From: Candidatus Cloacimonadota bacterium
Lineage (GTDB): Bacteria > Cloacimonadota > Cloacimonadia > Cloacimonadales > TCS61
Direction of reading: 5' to 3'
Assembly (NCBI GenBank): GCA_030445745.1
Contig: JASUTE010000003.1
Span: forward strand, 110,321-174,320
Length of the DNA stretch: 64,000 nucleotides
Shown here: piece after piece, positions 37,096 through 47,135 of the stretch
Layout of the letters: each line of letters starts with the position of its first letter
Numbering within the stretch: position 1 is the stretch's first letter
The notes under the pieces: model-generated
The model's input: only the letters and a program-made list of their open reading frames with translations
Databases searched by the model: none
What the model was told of the DNA's origin: nothing
Translations under genes and position numbers: made by a program

Positions 37096-37980
37096 ATGCA
37101 AACAGCGGATATTCTGAAGAAGATTCGAAAAATCGAGATCACCACGCGTGATTTGGTGAGCGAACTGTTCTCTGGCGAATATCATAGCCTTTTCAAAGGG
37201 CAAGGTTTGGAATTTTCGGAAGTGCGAGCTTACCAAGATGGTGATAGCTTTCGGCAAATAGATTGGAATGTTTCGGCTCGTATGGGACATCCTTATATAA
37301 AAAAATTCGAAGAAACAAGAGAGCTAAACGTGATTTTGCTGATAGATGCCAGCGCCTCCACTCTATTCGGTACCCAAGATTATTTGAAATCGGAATACAT
37401 AACCGAACTGGCTGCAGTACTCTCGTTTTCCGCTCTTTCCAACAACGATAAAGTTGGTTTGCTGCTGTTTAGCGATGAAATAGAAAAATACATTCCACCC
37501 CGCAAAGGTAAAAAATCGGCACTAAGAATACTGCGCGATATTTTATATTTCCAACCCCAAAGCAAGAAAACCGACATCAGCCAAGCAGTTGAATACATCT
37601 ATCGTTTGCAAAAAAAAGGTAGCATCATCTTCGTGATCTCCGATTTTTTAGATAAAGAGTTCTCACATAGTCTGCAACTGCTAAGTAAAAAACACGACGT
37701 AGTTGCTTTGCAAGTTTTAGACAAAAACGAGCTACAACTTCCCCCAAGCGGGGTATTACATTTAGAAGATCCCGAAACTGGTGAAAAATTTACTGTGAAT
37801 AGCCAAAATAGCAAGATAAGAGAAAAATACAGTCAGTTAGTACAAGCTCAGCAACAACAATTAGCTACCGATTTTAAAAAAATGAAGATCGACTTGGTAA
37901 AATTGCGCACAGATCTGCCCTATGCACCAGAATTGATGAAATTCTTTAAATTCAGACTAAGAAGAAAAAACCAAGGGTGA
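37096..37980 (+). CDS. DUF58 protein (VWA-like, bat operon)
   Basis: 294 residues, soluble. The DUF58 signature GLEFSEVRAYQDGDSFRQID (about 36-55) is followed by a von Willebrand A-like fold with a MIDAS-type LLIDASASTLFG near 83 and ISDFLD near 181. It lies 0 nt after moxR. Together with MoxR and Bat proteins it is thought to form a membrane-proximal complex linked to stress tolerance; biochemical role unresolved. Confidence 0.92.
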   Translation: MQTADILKKIRKIEITTRDLVSELFSGEYHSLFKGQGLEFSEVRAYQDGDSFRQIDWNVSARMGHPYIKKFEETRELNVILLIDASASTLFGTQDYLKSEYITELAAVLSFSALSNNDKVGLLLFSDEIEKYIPPRKGKKSALRILRDILYFQPQSKKTDISQAVEYIYRLQKKGSIIFVISDFLDKEFSHSLQLLSKKHDVVALQVLDKNELQLPPSGVLHLEDPETGEKFTVNSQNSKIREKYSQLVQAQQQQLATDFKKMKIDLVKLRTDLPYAPELMKFFKFRLRRKNQG

Positions 37981-37982
37981 TG

Positions 37983-38894
37983 ATGAAAAGAGTAATATTT
38001 TTTCTTTTAATAATAGTTCACTTCTGCCTAACAGCACAAACTTTAGAATACCAGGTAGAAAAGCCAAACAAAATGTTTGTGGGTACACCTTTCAATGTAA
38101 ATGTACAAATTACTACTGGTGTAAATGATTCTATCTTTTCCCCACCGATAGATACATTGGATGTTTTTGTTTTGCAAAAACAGCAGCAGCTTGATGAGCT
38201 TATCTCTGAAAACAAAAGAAAAACCAGTCTAAAACTTACCTTTCAAGCGTTTGACACCGGAGAATATACATTCCCAGAATTAGAATTTACAGTAGTTTCC
38301 CCAGATAAAAAAACGAAGCTAACTACTTCTGCTTTCCAGATAAAAATAAATTCTGTTTTAGCCGATAGTAGCCAGGTTATTAAAGATATCGCTCCTCCCC
38401 AAAAACTCAGTTTAACAGCTTGGGATATCATCATTCCGATCTTGCTGCTTGGTTTTCTAATATTTGCCATCATTAACATCTACAAAGCGCTTCATAAAAG
38501 CAAGCAACCTGCTCCCCAACCCAAAATAACAGATAATCGTCCAGCTTACATAAAAGCTTTGGAATTATTGAAAAAATTGCAGCAGAAAGAACTTCTGAAA
38601 AAAGGAGAATTTCTACTTTTCTACTTTCATCTCTCCTACATTTTGCGTTTTTTCTTAGAAGAGCAATACGGCTTTAATGCAGTTGAAATGACTACTTCCG
38701 AGATTAGGCGTAACTTTTCGCCTATCCAGAAGCAAGAAAAAACCCAGGTTTTAAACTTTTTACAAAATGCAGATAAGGTCAAATTTGCCAAATACATTCC
38801 TACTCTGCAGCAAGCACATGCAGATATAAACTGGTTAGAAGGCTTCTTAAAATCCTTTGCTGAAAATCAAAACCGGGAGGATAGCGATGCTTGA
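37983..38894 (+). CDS. bat-operon membrane protein with N-terminal periplasmic Ig-like domain
   Basis: 303 residues from the second ATG of ATGATG, placed 5 nt after AGGG. Signal peptide (VIFFLLIIVHFCLTAQ, about 3-18), beta-rich periplasmic region (about 20-135) resembling half of a BatD domain, one membrane span (about 147-168) and a helical cytoplasmic region (about 185-300). The position between DUF58 and batA is where a DUF4381- or BatD-like protein usually sits. I do not assign a firm family. Overlaps batA by 8 nt. Confidence 0.72.
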   Translation: MKRVIFFLLIIVHFCLTAQTLEYQVEKPNKMFVGTPFNVNVQITTGVNDSIFSPPIDTLDVFVLQKQQQLDELISENKRKTSLKLTFQAFDTGEYTFPELEFTVVSPDKKTKLTTSAFQIKINSVLADSSQVIKDIAPPQKLSLTAWDIIIPILLLGFLIFAIINIYKALHKSKQPAPQPKITDNRPAYIKALELLKKLQQKELLKKGEFLLFYFHLSYILRFFLEEQYGFNAVEMTTSEIRRNFSPIQKQEKTQVLNFLQNADKVKFAKYIPTLQQAHADINWLEGFLKSFAENQNREDSDA

Positions 38895-39876
38895 ATATGT
38901 TAATCCTAACTGGTTTTGGTTACTTTTACTAATAATCCCATATCTGCTATACGAATTGTTATGGAAAAGCAAAAAACAGCCAACCATCAGTTTTCCACAA
39001 ATAGAAATTTTGAAAAAAGCAGCTGGGAAAAATAGTTTTTGGAAATATCTGCCAATTATTTTACGAGTACTAATATTTACTTTATTAATTTTCAGTTTAG
39101 CCCGTCCCCGCCTTTCTTACAAACAGCAGGAAATTAAGGGAAAAGGCATAGATATAATGCTAACCCTGGATGTTAGTGGTAGTATGCAGGCAATAGATTT
39201 TAAGCCTACCAATCGTCTGGAAGCAGCCAAAAAAGTTGCAGCGGAATTTATCGAAAAGCGCCGCAATGATAGAATAGGATTAGTAAAATTTGCTGAAAAT
39301 GCCTATACCCAATGTCCCTTAACCCTCGATTACAATATATTAATGAGTATTTTGGAAAAAATAGAGATAAACAAGGAGGCAAATGGCACCGCTATTGGTT
39401 TGGGTTTAGCTACAGCTGTAGCTCGTTTGAAAGATTCCCAGGCAAAATCGAAAGTTATAATTTTAATTACAGATGGGCGTAACAACACTGGTGAGATATC
39501 GCCAGAAACAGCAGCTGAACTGGCTGCTACCTACGATATCAAAGTGTATCCTATCGGTGTCGGCAGCAAAAGCTTGGTCAATTTTCCCTTCCAAGTAGGA
39601 AACAGAATTCAGTACAGAAAGGTAAAAATTGAACTCGATATGGATTCCCTGAATATGATAGCAGCCAAAACAGGAACTGGAAAAGCCAGTCTGGCTACCA
39701 ATACTCAGCAACTGGAATCTATTATAGAGATGATAAACAAGATGGAAAAAAGTGAACTGAAGATAGAAAATTATTACGAATACCAGGAACTGTTCTCTTA
39801 CTTCTTAGCAGCGGCACTGCTTTTGACTTTCCTAGAATTAGCCTTAAGAACACTGATAAAATTTGCAATACCGTAG
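38887..39876 (+). CDS. batA: VWA-domain membrane protein BatA
   Basis: 329 residues. N-terminal BatA-type hydrophobic pair (WFWLLLLIIPYLLYELLW, about 9-26, and LPIILRVLIFTLLIFSLARP near 52-71), VWA domain (about 86-295) with an intact MIDAS DVSGSMQ near 96-102, and a last span near 305-325. The start is the ATG after GGGAGG (38875-38880), not an ATG 10 codons upstream. BatA with BatB is a membrane-anchored pair of aerotolerance operons and likely MoxR clients. Confidence 0.92.
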   Translation: MLEYVNPNWFWLLLLIIPYLLYELLWKSKKQPTISFPQIEILKKAAGKNSFWKYLPIILRVLIFTLLIFSLARPRLSYKQQEIKGKGIDIMLTLDVSGSMQAIDFKPTNRLEAAKKVAAEFIEKRRNDRIGLVKFAENAYTQCPLTLDYNILMSILEKIEINKEANGTAIGLGLATAVARLKDSQAKSKVIILITDGRNNTGEISPETAAELAATYDIKVYPIGVGSKSLVNFPFQVGNRIQYRKVKIELDMDSLNMIAAKTGTGKASLATNTQQLESIIEMINKMEKSELKIENYYEYQELFSYFLAAALLLTFLELALRTLIKFAIP

Positions 39877-39885
39877 AGGATAATT

Positions 39886-40899
39886 ATGCGTTTTGCCAAT
39901 CCAAATATACTTTTTTTGCTTATCCTAATTCCAGTTTTTATCATCGTAATTGGTTTTAGTAAATTCCAATTACGGAAAAAACTAAATAAATTCGCCACCA
40001 GCAAGTTTCATGATTATATTTTGCAAAATTTTTCCAATTTTTATTGGAATTTAAAAAATGTTTTACTTCTCTTGGCTATTTTTTTCTTAATAATAGCCTT
40101 AGCTAGACCGCAGTGGGGCAAAGAGGTACAAATCGTGAAAAAAGAGGGAATTGATATAGTAATTTGTTTAGATGTTTCCAAAAGCATGAATGCCAGAGAT
40201 ATTGAACCAAACCGCCTGGAACGAGCAAAAGATCAAATAAATTTATTTTTAGACCAATTACATGGCGATCGTATTGCCCTGATCGCTTTTGCTGGGGAAA
40301 GTTTTGTGCAATGCCCCCTAACTGACGATTATGGAGCAGCAAAAATGTTTTTGGAACTGCTAGATACTGAATCGGTGCAAACTTATGGCACCGATATTGG
40401 TGGAGCTTTACAAAAGGCGATGCAGTTATTTTCAGAAAAAAATAAGCATAAAGTTATAGTTTTGGTTAGTGATGGAGAAGATTTAGTAGATAATGCGGTT
40501 AAAATAGCCAAAGAAGCATCTCAACAGGGTGCTCAGATCTATGCCCTTGGTATAGGCTCTACAGAAGGAGCACCGATTCCAGTAGAAAAGGAAAATGGCG
40601 ATATTTCCTATGCCAAAGATGATGAAGGCAATATAGTACTAACCAAGTTAGATGTCTCCACACTTTCCCAGATAGCACAAATCGGGAACGGAAAATTTTA
40701 TCCTATCACCCCACAGCAATCAGAAATATTTGCTATTTTAAAACAAATCAATCAAATTGAGAAACAGAAATTTGATAGCCGCGAATACGTACGCTATAAG
40801 GAACGTTATAATTATTTTGTAATTTTAGCCTTGGTGTTTTTATTAATTGATATTATGATAATTCCACGAAAAGAAGCAGAATATAAACGGGTTATTTAG
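39886..40899 (+). CDS. batB: VWA-domain membrane protein BatB
   Basis: 337 residues with the same plan as BatA: two N-terminal spans (about 5-24 and 55-74), VWA domain (about 88-300) with MIDAS DVSKSMNARD near 98-107, TDIGGAL near 166, and a C-terminal span (about 308-326). Nine nucleotides after batA. The two VWA proteins are clearly related and likely interact. Confidence 0.92.
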   Translation: MRFANPNILFLLILIPVFIIVIGFSKFQLRKKLNKFATSKFHDYILQNFSNFYWNLKNVLLLLAIFFLIIALARPQWGKEVQIVKKEGIDIVICLDVSKSMNARDIEPNRLERAKDQINLFLDQLHGDRIALIAFAGESFVQCPLTDDYGAAKMFLELLDTESVQTYGTDIGGALQKAMQLFSEKNKHKVIVLVSDGEDLVDNAVKIAKEASQQGAQIYALGIGSTEGAPIPVEKENGDISYAKDDEGNIVLTKLDVSTLSQIAQIGNGKFYPITPQQSEIFAILKQINQIEKQKFDSREYVRYKERYNYFVILALVFLLIDIMIIPRKEAEYKRVI

Positions 40900-40901
40900 C
40901 T

Positions 40902-41660
40902 ATGAAAAAAATTATAATAACATTTTTGATATTCAAGGTTGCAATTCTTTCTGCAGAAATTATTACTTATCCAAAAGTTTTGCAGAATTTAAAAGGTATA
41001 GAAAAATATGAAAACAAAGAATATGATCAAGCCGCAAATGAATTTCAAGAAAATGCTTTAAAACACCCTGATGACGGTGTTTTACAGTTCAATTCTGGTA
41101 ATGCCTATTACAAACTGGGTGATTGGGAAAAAGCTAAAAATTCTTACAAAATGGCCTTAAGAGATGATAATTTTCCTTTGAAATCAGAAGTATACCATAA
41201 CTTAGGCAATGTAAATTTCCAAGAAAAGAATTTTAAAGAAGCAATAAAGAATTATCGTAATGCTTTGCAGGCAGATCCACAGAATATGGCAGCACGCTAC
41301 AATTACGAATTAGCTTCTAAAATGCTGCAAAAGCAACAACAGCAAAAACAGCAAAATAAGCAAAACCAGGATCAAAATAAAGATAAAAACAAAGACAAGA
41401 ATAAGCAAAAACAACAGCAAGAGCAACAAAATAAAGACGAACAAAAACAAAATAAGCAAAAACAGCAGCAGCAGAACGAAAAAGAACAGAAAGAAAAAAA
41501 ATCAAAACAGGAACAACAAAAAATAAAGCCGGAAGAAAAAAAGAAAAAGCAAGATGCTGAGAAAATTTTACAAGCATTGCTACAAAAAGAAAAAGAAGAA
41601 CAAAAAAAAGCCAAACAGAAATTAGATACCACAAAGAAAAAAAGTGGTAAATACTGGTAG
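40902..41660 (+). CDS. batC: TPR protein BatC with Gln/Lys-rich tail
   Basis: 252 residues. Signal peptide (1-19), tetratricopeptide repeats (about 35-145; NSGNAYYKLGDWEKAKNSYK, YHNLGNVNFQEKNFKEAIKN), then about 100 residues of almost only Gln, Lys, Glu, Asn and Asp (from about 148). The low-complexity tail is a common ending of BatC proteins. Its opposite strand gives a spurious Phe/Cys-rich open frame. Lies between batB and batD. Confidence 0.88.
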   Translation: MKKIIITFLIFKVAILSAEIITYPKVLQNLKGIEKYENKEYDQAANEFQENALKHPDDGVLQFNSGNAYYKLGDWEKAKNSYKMALRDDNFPLKSEVYHNLGNVNFQEKNFKEAIKNYRNALQADPQNMAARYNYELASKMLQKQQQQKQQNKQNQDQNKDKNKDKNKQKQQQEQQNKDEQKQNKQKQQQQNEKEQKEKKSKQEQQKIKPEEKKKKQDAEKILQALLQKEKEEQKKAKQKLDTTKKKSGKYW

Positions 41661-41669
41661 GTGATTATG

Positions 41670-43439
41670 ATGAAAAAAACATTAATTTTCTGTTTACTAT
41701 TCTTGCTCTCTTCACTATTGGCAGCTTTGGAAGTTACCGCTTACGTTAATAATAGCAAGATTGGCCTGCAAGATATTTTGAAATATACGATCGAGATAAC
41801 TGGTGAGGATGCTAATAAAGTAGATGAGCCTGAGCTTCCCAACCTTACTCATTTTAGGAATTTAGGCTCTTCCCGCTCTTCTTCCTCTTCTTACAGCATC
41901 ATCAACGGCAAAGTGCAAAGCAATTTTACCATGAAATTCACCTACAACCTTAGTCCGCAAAAAACTGGAAACTTGATGCTGCCTGCAGTTAAATTCAGCT
42001 TCAAAGGAAAGCAATATTCTACTAGACCCATACGGGTTACGGTAGTGGAAGGTAGCACCGAACCGGCTCCTCCAGTAAGTAGCAATCTACGAAGAAATCC
42101 CTCATCCTCACAAAATTTGGAAGATAATTTATTTTTAGAAGCCAGTGTAAATAAACACCAGGTTTACGAATCGGAGCCAGTGATTCTTACCTACAAAATT
42201 TATACTCGTTACAATATAGAAAATATGTCCTATGCTGAAGAACCTGAGTTTAATGGGTTTTGGAAAGAAGATATCTTCAATGCACGGAATGTGAATTTCT
42301 CAGCTACTACGTTGAACGGAGTGCGTTACAACCAGATGCTGCTAAGAAAAATAGCACTTTTTCCTACAGAAACTGGGGAATTAGAAATTGAACCACTTAA
42401 AATGGATATAGATATCTATATTTCTGGACGCAGCTTTTTCGATTTTGGTAGTAGTAAACGCTATCAAATCTCCAGCAAACCTATAAAATTGGAAGTAAAG
42501 CCGCTTCCTACCGTAGGCCAACCAGAAGATTTCTCTGGGGCGGTAGGTAATTTTGAGATAAAAAGTTCTGTCAGTAAGCAACAAATACAAGCTGGTAATT
42601 CTCTTACCTATACCTTAGAAATTTCGGGAGAGGGCAACCTACGCCAATTTAGTGCTCCCAAGCTTCCCAAAGTAAATAATTTAAATTATTTAGATCCAGA
42701 AATAACAACCAATATCAATTCCGATCAAATTTCCGGGAAAAAAATTATAAAATATCTGGTTATAGGACAAGAAAAGGGGAATTATACTATCCCTGCCTTG
42801 CAATTCAGTTATTTTGATACTTCAACTAGTAAATATAAAACAATTTCCACAAAACCATACCAGATAGAAGTTACTCCAGGTAAAGCAATGAATATTGTGG
42901 GTGGTACAGCCCAGTCTGCAGTTAGAATGGAAGGCAGCGATATTGGATTCATCCGCTCGGAATTCAAATTAAAAACGTTCCAACCTTACTATAGTAAACT
43001 TACCTATTGGCTGGTTTGGCTGTTAGCTTTACTCACTATTCCTGCTACTAAGATTTATGCCAAAGAATACTATCAACTGCAAAGTGATCACTATTATGAA
43101 AGACAAAAAAAAGCAAAAAAAATCTTAAGAAAATATTTAAAAACAGCGCAACAATATGCTAATAAGGAAGATGCCGCTTTTTATGATGCAGTGCATACAG
43201 GTTTTTCCAACTATTTGGCTGATAAACTAAAAATACCACGGGGCAGTTCCACAGCAGATATAATAAAAAAATTGAGGGACAAAAATTTGCCAACAGAACT
43301 TATAGAAAAAGTAAAAACAGTTTTTGCTCACTGCAATGAAGCTAGATTCATGCCTGGAGGTTTTACAGCAGAAAATATTCACAAAGATTTCACAGAATTG
43401 AAAGAAATTATCCGCCAACTTACAAAAAAACTGAGGTAG
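41670..43439 (+). CDS. batD: BatD (oxygen-tolerance) protein
   Basis: 589 residues from the second ATG of ATGATG (AGGTG six bases before it). Signal peptide ending LLAA near 19, tandem BatD beta-sandwich domains (about 20-400; for example LEVTAYVNNSKIGLQDILKY and SVNKHQVYESEPVILTYKIY), one membrane span near 445-463 (LTYWLVWLLALLTIPA) and a cytoplasmic helical domain (about 480-585). The most likely topology is a large periplasmic part with a cytoplasmic tail. Confidence 0.9.
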   Translation: MKKTLIFCLLFLLSSLLAALEVTAYVNNSKIGLQDILKYTIEITGEDANKVDEPELPNLTHFRNLGSSRSSSSSYSIINGKVQSNFTMKFTYNLSPQKTGNLMLPAVKFSFKGKQYSTRPIRVTVVEGSTEPAPPVSSNLRRNPSSSQNLEDNLFLEASVNKHQVYESEPVILTYKIYTRYNIENMSYAEEPEFNGFWKEDIFNARNVNFSATTLNGVRYNQMLLRKIALFPTETGELEIEPLKMDIDIYISGRSFFDFGSSKRYQISSKPIKLEVKPLPTVGQPEDFSGAVGNFEIKSSVSKQQIQAGNSLTYTLEISGEGNLRQFSAPKLPKVNNLNYLDPEITTNINSDQISGKKIIKYLVIGQEKGNYTIPALQFSYFDTSTSKYKTISTKPYQIEVTPGKAMNIVGGTAQSAVRMEGSDIGFIRSEFKLKTFQPYYSKLTYWLVWLLALLTIPATKIYAKEYYQLQSDHYYERQKKAKKILRKYLKTAQQYANKEDAAFYDAVHTGFSNYLADKLKIPRGSSTADIIKKLRDKNLPTELIEKVKTVFAHCNEARFMPGGFTAENIHKDFTELKEIIRQLTKKLR

Positions 43440-43441
43440 TA

Positions 43442-44212
43442 ATGAAAAAAGTAGTAATAATTTTTCTTAGTATACTTATTTTGGGAAATTTACTCGGTTT
43501 AGAGAAAAAACAACAAGTTTTACAAGAAGCTGTACAAAAATATGAACAAAATCAATATAAGCAAGCTTTAGAGCTTTTTCTGCAACTAGAAAACCAAAAT
43601 ATCATCAATTCTGAACTTTTTTACAACATTGGTAACTGCTATTATAGATTAAACAGCCTGGGAAAGGCGATATTATACTACAAAAAAGCATTAAAAGTGA
43701 AGCCCAATTTTGTTGCTGCTAAACAAAACCTGGAATTAGCACTTACATTAACTCAAGATAAACAGCAAATTGCACAAGACAGTTTTCTTAAGAATATCTG
43801 GGAAAAAATATTAAGTGGACTATCTATGAATCTTTTAGCTGTAATCTCGCTAATTTTATTTATAGGTGTGGTTTTTATTATCAATCTCATTATATTAAAA
43901 TTTTCCCAGCGCGAGAAAACATTGCCCGTGTTTTTTGCAATAATACTAACTTTCTTGCTACTCTTCTCTTTATTTTTAAGCTATATAAAATGGCAGCGCT
44001 ACACAGATGAAAGCCAGGCAGTATTGTTGGCAGATTCAGCAATTGGTTACAGCGGACCCGGAGTAGATTTTACCCGCGTTTTCACTATTCACGAAGGTAT
44101 GATATTCCAAATAGAACAACAGCAGGCGGAGTGGAGTTTGATAAAGTTGGAAAATGGCTTGGGTGGATGGATTAAAAATGGTAGTTTTGAAAAAATATTG
44201 CTTGCCAAATAA
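43442..44212 (+). CDS. batE: BatE-like TPR membrane protein with SH3 domain
   Basis: 256 residues. Signal or anchor segment (1-19), TPRs (about 25-105; ELFYNIGNCYYRLNSLGKAI), two membrane spans (about 128-152 and 160-182), and a bacterial SH3-like C-terminal domain (about 190-250; SAIGYSGPGVDF ... GWIKNGSFEKI). This order is that of BatE. Completes the bat operon. Confidence 0.87.
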   Translation: MKKVVIIFLSILILGNLLGLEKKQQVLQEAVQKYEQNQYKQALELFLQLENQNIINSELFYNIGNCYYRLNSLGKAILYYKKALKVKPNFVAAKQNLELALTLTQDKQQIAQDSFLKNIWEKILSGLSMNLLAVISLILFIGVVFIINLIILKFSQREKTLPVFFAIILTFLLLFSLFLSYIKWQRYTDESQAVLLADSAIGYSGPGVDFTRVFTIHEGMIFQIEQQQAEWSLIKLENGLGGWIKNGSFEKILLAK

Positions 44213-44237
44213 AGTATGTATCTGATAAACAGAGAGT

Positions 44238-44744
44238 ATGAAGAAAAGAATATTTACCATACCAAATCTTTTGGACTTTTTTAGGATCATAGCAGCTCCA
44301 ATTGTGGGGTGGCTTATTCTAATAGAATGGAAATACACCGTACTTTTGCTCGCTTTTGTTTTAGCTACCGACCTTTTTGACGGTTACATCGCCCGCAATT
44401 TTAATCAGAAAAGCGAGCTTGGCGAAGTTTTAGACCCACTCGCCGATAAAGTAATATTCTTTTTCGTGATTCTTCCTATTCTAATTCGAGAAGAATTACA
44501 TACTTCGCTATTGATCTTTTTGATTATAGCTATTTTATTTTTGGTATTATTTATTTTTTTAAGACCTCAATACAAAAAACGTGGCGTAGTGGTCAATTTA
44601 TTAGGAAAAGCCAGTGTTTTCATAAATTGTTTTATTTTACTGGCTATGGTGTGGGAATATCATGAGTGGATGATCTATGTGTTCATCTTCTTCTTAGCTC
44701 TTCCTCAAATAAACTATTTTTACAAGTTCATAAAAAAATTATAA
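44238..44744 (+). CDS. pgsA: CDP-alcohol phosphatidyltransferase, PgsA-like
   Basis: 168 residues, several hydrophobic spans. The complete family signature is present: [20 protein letters not shown] at about 48-67 followed by LADK, that is DG-x2-AR-x8-G-x3-D-x3-D. Transfers a phosphatidyl group from CDP-diacylglycerol to an alcohol; glycerol-3-phosphate (phosphatidylglycerol-phosphate synthase) is the commonest substrate for this length. Last gene of the long plus-strand run. Confidence 0.88.
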   Translation: MKKRIFTIPNLLDFFRIIAAPIVGWLILIEWKYTVLLLAFVLATDLFDGYIARNFNQKSELGEVLDPLADKVIFFFVILPILIREELHTSLLIFLIIAILFLVLFIFLRPQYKKRGVVVNLLGKASVFINCFILLAMVWEYHEWMIYVFIFFLALPQINYFYKFIKKL

Positions 44745-44772
44745 AAAAAGCCCCGGTAAAAAACCGGACTTC
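44743..44772 (-). terminator. terminator after the 45.6 kb barrel-protein gene
   Basis: On the minus strand: stem AAGTCCGGT / ACCGGGGCTT with one bulge and a T loop, then seven T. It begins at the stop codon of the minus-strand gene and abuts the end of pgsA on the other strand. Confidence 0.82.
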
Positions 44773-45649
44773 AATTTAAATTATCAGCAATCAATATTGT
44801 TTTACTTAAACCAAATCTTACTGTAACCTCGCGCGTAAATTTGTTATGTGCATTGGTTAGAAGCGGTATTGTAATTCCTACTTTGAACAAACCATAATTG
44901 GTAAGATAGTGAAGTTCTGGAGCAAAATCCAGCAGGAACATGCTAGACTCTATGGTATGCGAATCAACTTCGCCATCGGCTACTAAGATAGATTGCAATC
45001 CCAAATAACCATTGAAGTTAGGTTCAAAATCCAAAAATCCATAACGTCCCTTTAGTATTAACATATTGCCAAATTTTACTTCATCTTCGCCATTGATACG
45101 ATATTTAATATCTGCCAAAATCTCTCGGTTTTCTGTTGAAAGCAACAAATTACCAGCAGCTGTTATATCCATCGAGCCTGTTCCCATAGGAGTAGAAATA
45201 TCATTCCCGTTTACATTTATCTCTTTATCATTATCTCCTGTGGGAAGTTTTAAAGATAAATCTGCTGCATAACGGGCGTTCCACATTCCTATTTTATTGG
45301 GAAGATAATCCAAATAGGCAACCATAACTGAAGCATCGCCAATACCAATTGCACTTTTCGCTCCATCTCCACTGGTGGCAGTAATTCGCTGCAAAGGCAA
45401 ATTTGCGCCTACCACTAAATTATCTAAAGGATAAGCAAATGGAATGTTTACCGCCTGCCTGCCCGCTGAAAATTGCACTTCTGGAGCTAATTCAGGTTTT
45501 GTTAATTGAATGATTGCAATAGGACGATTAATATCATAGCTAACTGCAGGATCTGTTATAAGCTCTCCTTCAGGACTTTCCCATTCCTGCTGTGCCCAAA
45601 CTAATGAAACAACACCTATGAAAGCAAAAATAAGTATTAATTTTTTCAT
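44771..45649 (-). CDS. exported protein, probable outer-membrane beta-barrel
   Basis: 292 residues. Signal peptide of about 20 residues ending VWAQ. The mature part has many alternating hydrophobic/polar strands (for example NIPFAYPLDNLVVGANLPLQ, ADLSLKLPTGDN, GNLLLSTENREILADIKY, GRYGFLDFEPNFNGYLGLQS, GLFKVGITIPLL), as in a small outer-membrane barrel or transport protein, but the last residue is Asn rather than the usual aromatic. I do not recognise the family. The start is the ATG, not the GTG one codon before. Own terminator at the stop. Confidence 0.6.
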   Translation of the reverse strand: MKKLILIFAFIGVVSLVWAQQEWESPEGELITDPAVSYDINRPIAIIQLTKPELAPEVQFSAGRQAVNIPFAYPLDNLVVGANLPLQRITATSGDGAKSAIGIGDASVMVAYLDYLPNKIGMWNARYAADLSLKLPTGDNDKEINVNGNDISTPMGTGSMDITAAGNLLLSTENREILADIKYRINGEDEVKFGNMLILKGRYGFLDFEPNFNGYLGLQSILVADGEVDSHTIESSMFLLDFAPELHYLTNYGLFKVGITIPLLTNAHNKFTREVTVRFGLSKTILIADNLN

Positions 45650-45669
45650 CACTTCTCTGATCCTTTTTT

Positions 45670-46086
45670 TTATTCACCAATTATTTTAACCAAGACCCTT
45701 TTACGCCTTTTCCCATCGAATTCGCCATAAAATATCTGCTCCCAAGGGCCAAAATCTAGTTTTCCCTCTGTAATTGCTACCACTACTTCGCGTCCCATCA
45801 CAGTTCTTTTCAGGTGGGCATCGGCATTGTCTTCAAAGCCATTATGCTGATATTGGGAATAGGGCTTTTCTGGGGCTAACTTTTCCAACCATTTTTCATA
45901 ATCGTTGTGTAATCCTGGTTCATCATCATTTATAAATACACTAGCAGTAATATGCATAGCATTCACCAAACACAATCCCTCTTCTACACTGCTTTCTTGT
46001 ACACATTCTTCTACTTGCGAAGTTATGTTTATCAGCTCCCGGCGTTTGGAAGTATGGAACCATAGTTCCTTACGATAAGATTTCAC
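45670..46086 (-). CDS. yjbQ: YjbQ family protein (UPF0047, secondary thiamine-phosphate synthase-like)
   Basis: 138 residues, full family length. Conserved motifs: [19 protein letters not shown] near 37-55, [19 protein letters not shown] near 87-105 and [18 protein letters not shown] near 108-125. His residues in these motifs form the presumed active site. Related E. coli YjbQ has weak thiamine-phosphate synthase activity; the true role is unclear. It lies 11 nt after the preceding LPP20-like gene. Confidence 0.93.
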   Translation of the reverse strand: MKSYRKELWFHTSKRRELINITSQVEECVQESSVEEGLCLVNAMHITASVFINDDEPGLHNDYEKWLEKLAPEKPYSQYQHNGFEDNADAHLKRTVMGREVVVAITEGKLDFGPWEQIFYGEFDGKRRKRVLVKIIGE

Positions 46087-46097
46087 TAAAACCTCCG

Positions 46098-47123
46098 TTA
46101 TTTCAATATCATTCTGTCAAAGTAGCTGTTCAACTTATCTCGCAGCTCTCTTTTAATTTTGTTCTCTATGGTCATCACAGCTCTAGCTTCTGCTTCAGTT
46201 TCGGAAACATGGCCTTCCCTGCCTTTATCGTTGATAGTAACAAGAGTTTGAAAATTATTGTCAATAATCTCTAACTGCAATTCATAACGTACAAATATCA
46301 AATTCTGTCTTTTTAAATCGGTAGGAACAATTTCCAAACTACCACTGGCTTTTAGGAGCGGTGGGGTGCCTACTACAAAACCCATATCGGTAAGAATCTC
46401 CTTCACCAATGAAGTGATCTTATTTTCTCGATCATTTATTATCTCTATCTGAAATTTTATCTTCTGCGCAGTTTGTGTGAATTGTGTTTTAATTTCTTGG
46501 GGATTATAATTCAATTCTAAAACATCTTTAGAAACTGGAGAAATAATGGCTAGCTGTTGTATTAATGTTTGGTTCCTCGCTATTATAACATTGGCTGCAC
46601 TATAAAAGGCATACTTTTGCAAAATATCGGAACTAGCTTGTGCCTGTTTTACAAAATATTTTATTCTAGTGGAATTATCGGCGATCTTTTCTTCGTATAT
46701 GCCCGCTGTTTTCAAACGATCGATATAAGCCAGCACATGCACTTGTCCTAAATTATCGGTATAACTTTCAGCAAATTGGACATTGAAGAGTGTTTGCTGA
46801 GACCTTACATTAACGTTTTTCCTGATATTGGTCTGCTGTTCATATTCCGATTTCTCAGCGGACATCAATTCGTAATACCGTTCCGAAACTGTTTGGTCAG
46901 CAGTTATGTTAGCTTCAAAAATCTTGGCCAAATTACCAGCAGCCATATCTTCTGCGGCAGAGCGCGTATCGCCGCTTCCAACAGCTGTTAAATATCGATT
47001 TTCGGGATAAACCAACTTGGGATTTTGCAACCATTGTGGTTTCCCACCTTTGGCTGTTTTGGCCTGTACGGAACAGGCGAAAACCACAATTAAAGCCAAA
47101 ATAATAACGATTGATTTTCTCAT
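46098..47123 (-). CDS. exported LPP20-family-like protein
   Basis: 341 residues. Signal peptide (about 1-21; [15 protein letters not shown]). Immediately after it comes [20 protein letters not shown] and [20 protein letters not shown], the start of the LPP20 fold, in which a short alpha/beta domain is followed by a longer helical region. Proteins of this type often accompany LpoB and COG3014-like lipoproteins. Lacks a clear lipobox Cys at the cleavage site, so it is probably soluble periplasmic or loosely attached. Function unknown. Confidence 0.65.
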   Translation of the reverse strand: MRKSIVIILALIVVFACSVQAKTAKGGKPQWLQNPKLVYPENRYLTAVGSGDTRSAAEDMAAGNLAKIFEANITADQTVSERYYELMSAEKSEYEQQTNIRKNVNVRSQQTLFNVQFAESYTDNLGQVHVLAYIDRLKTAGIYEEKIADNSTRIKYFVKQAQASSDILQKYAFYSAANVIIARNQTLIQQLAIISPVSKDVLELNYNPQEIKTQFTQTAQKIKFQIEIINDRENKITSLVKEILTDMGFVVGTPPLLKASGSLEIVPTDLKRQNLIFVRYELQLEIIDNNFQTLVTINDKGREGHVSETEAEARAVMTIENKIKRELRDKLNSYFDRMILK

Positions 47124-47135
47124 AAGTACTCCTGC

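Noticed and set aside
41317-41634. Minus-strand open frames rich in Phe and Cys
   Set aside because: Opposite strand of the CAA/AAA-rich Gln/Lys tail of batC; composition and lack of a ribosome site show it is a shadow.
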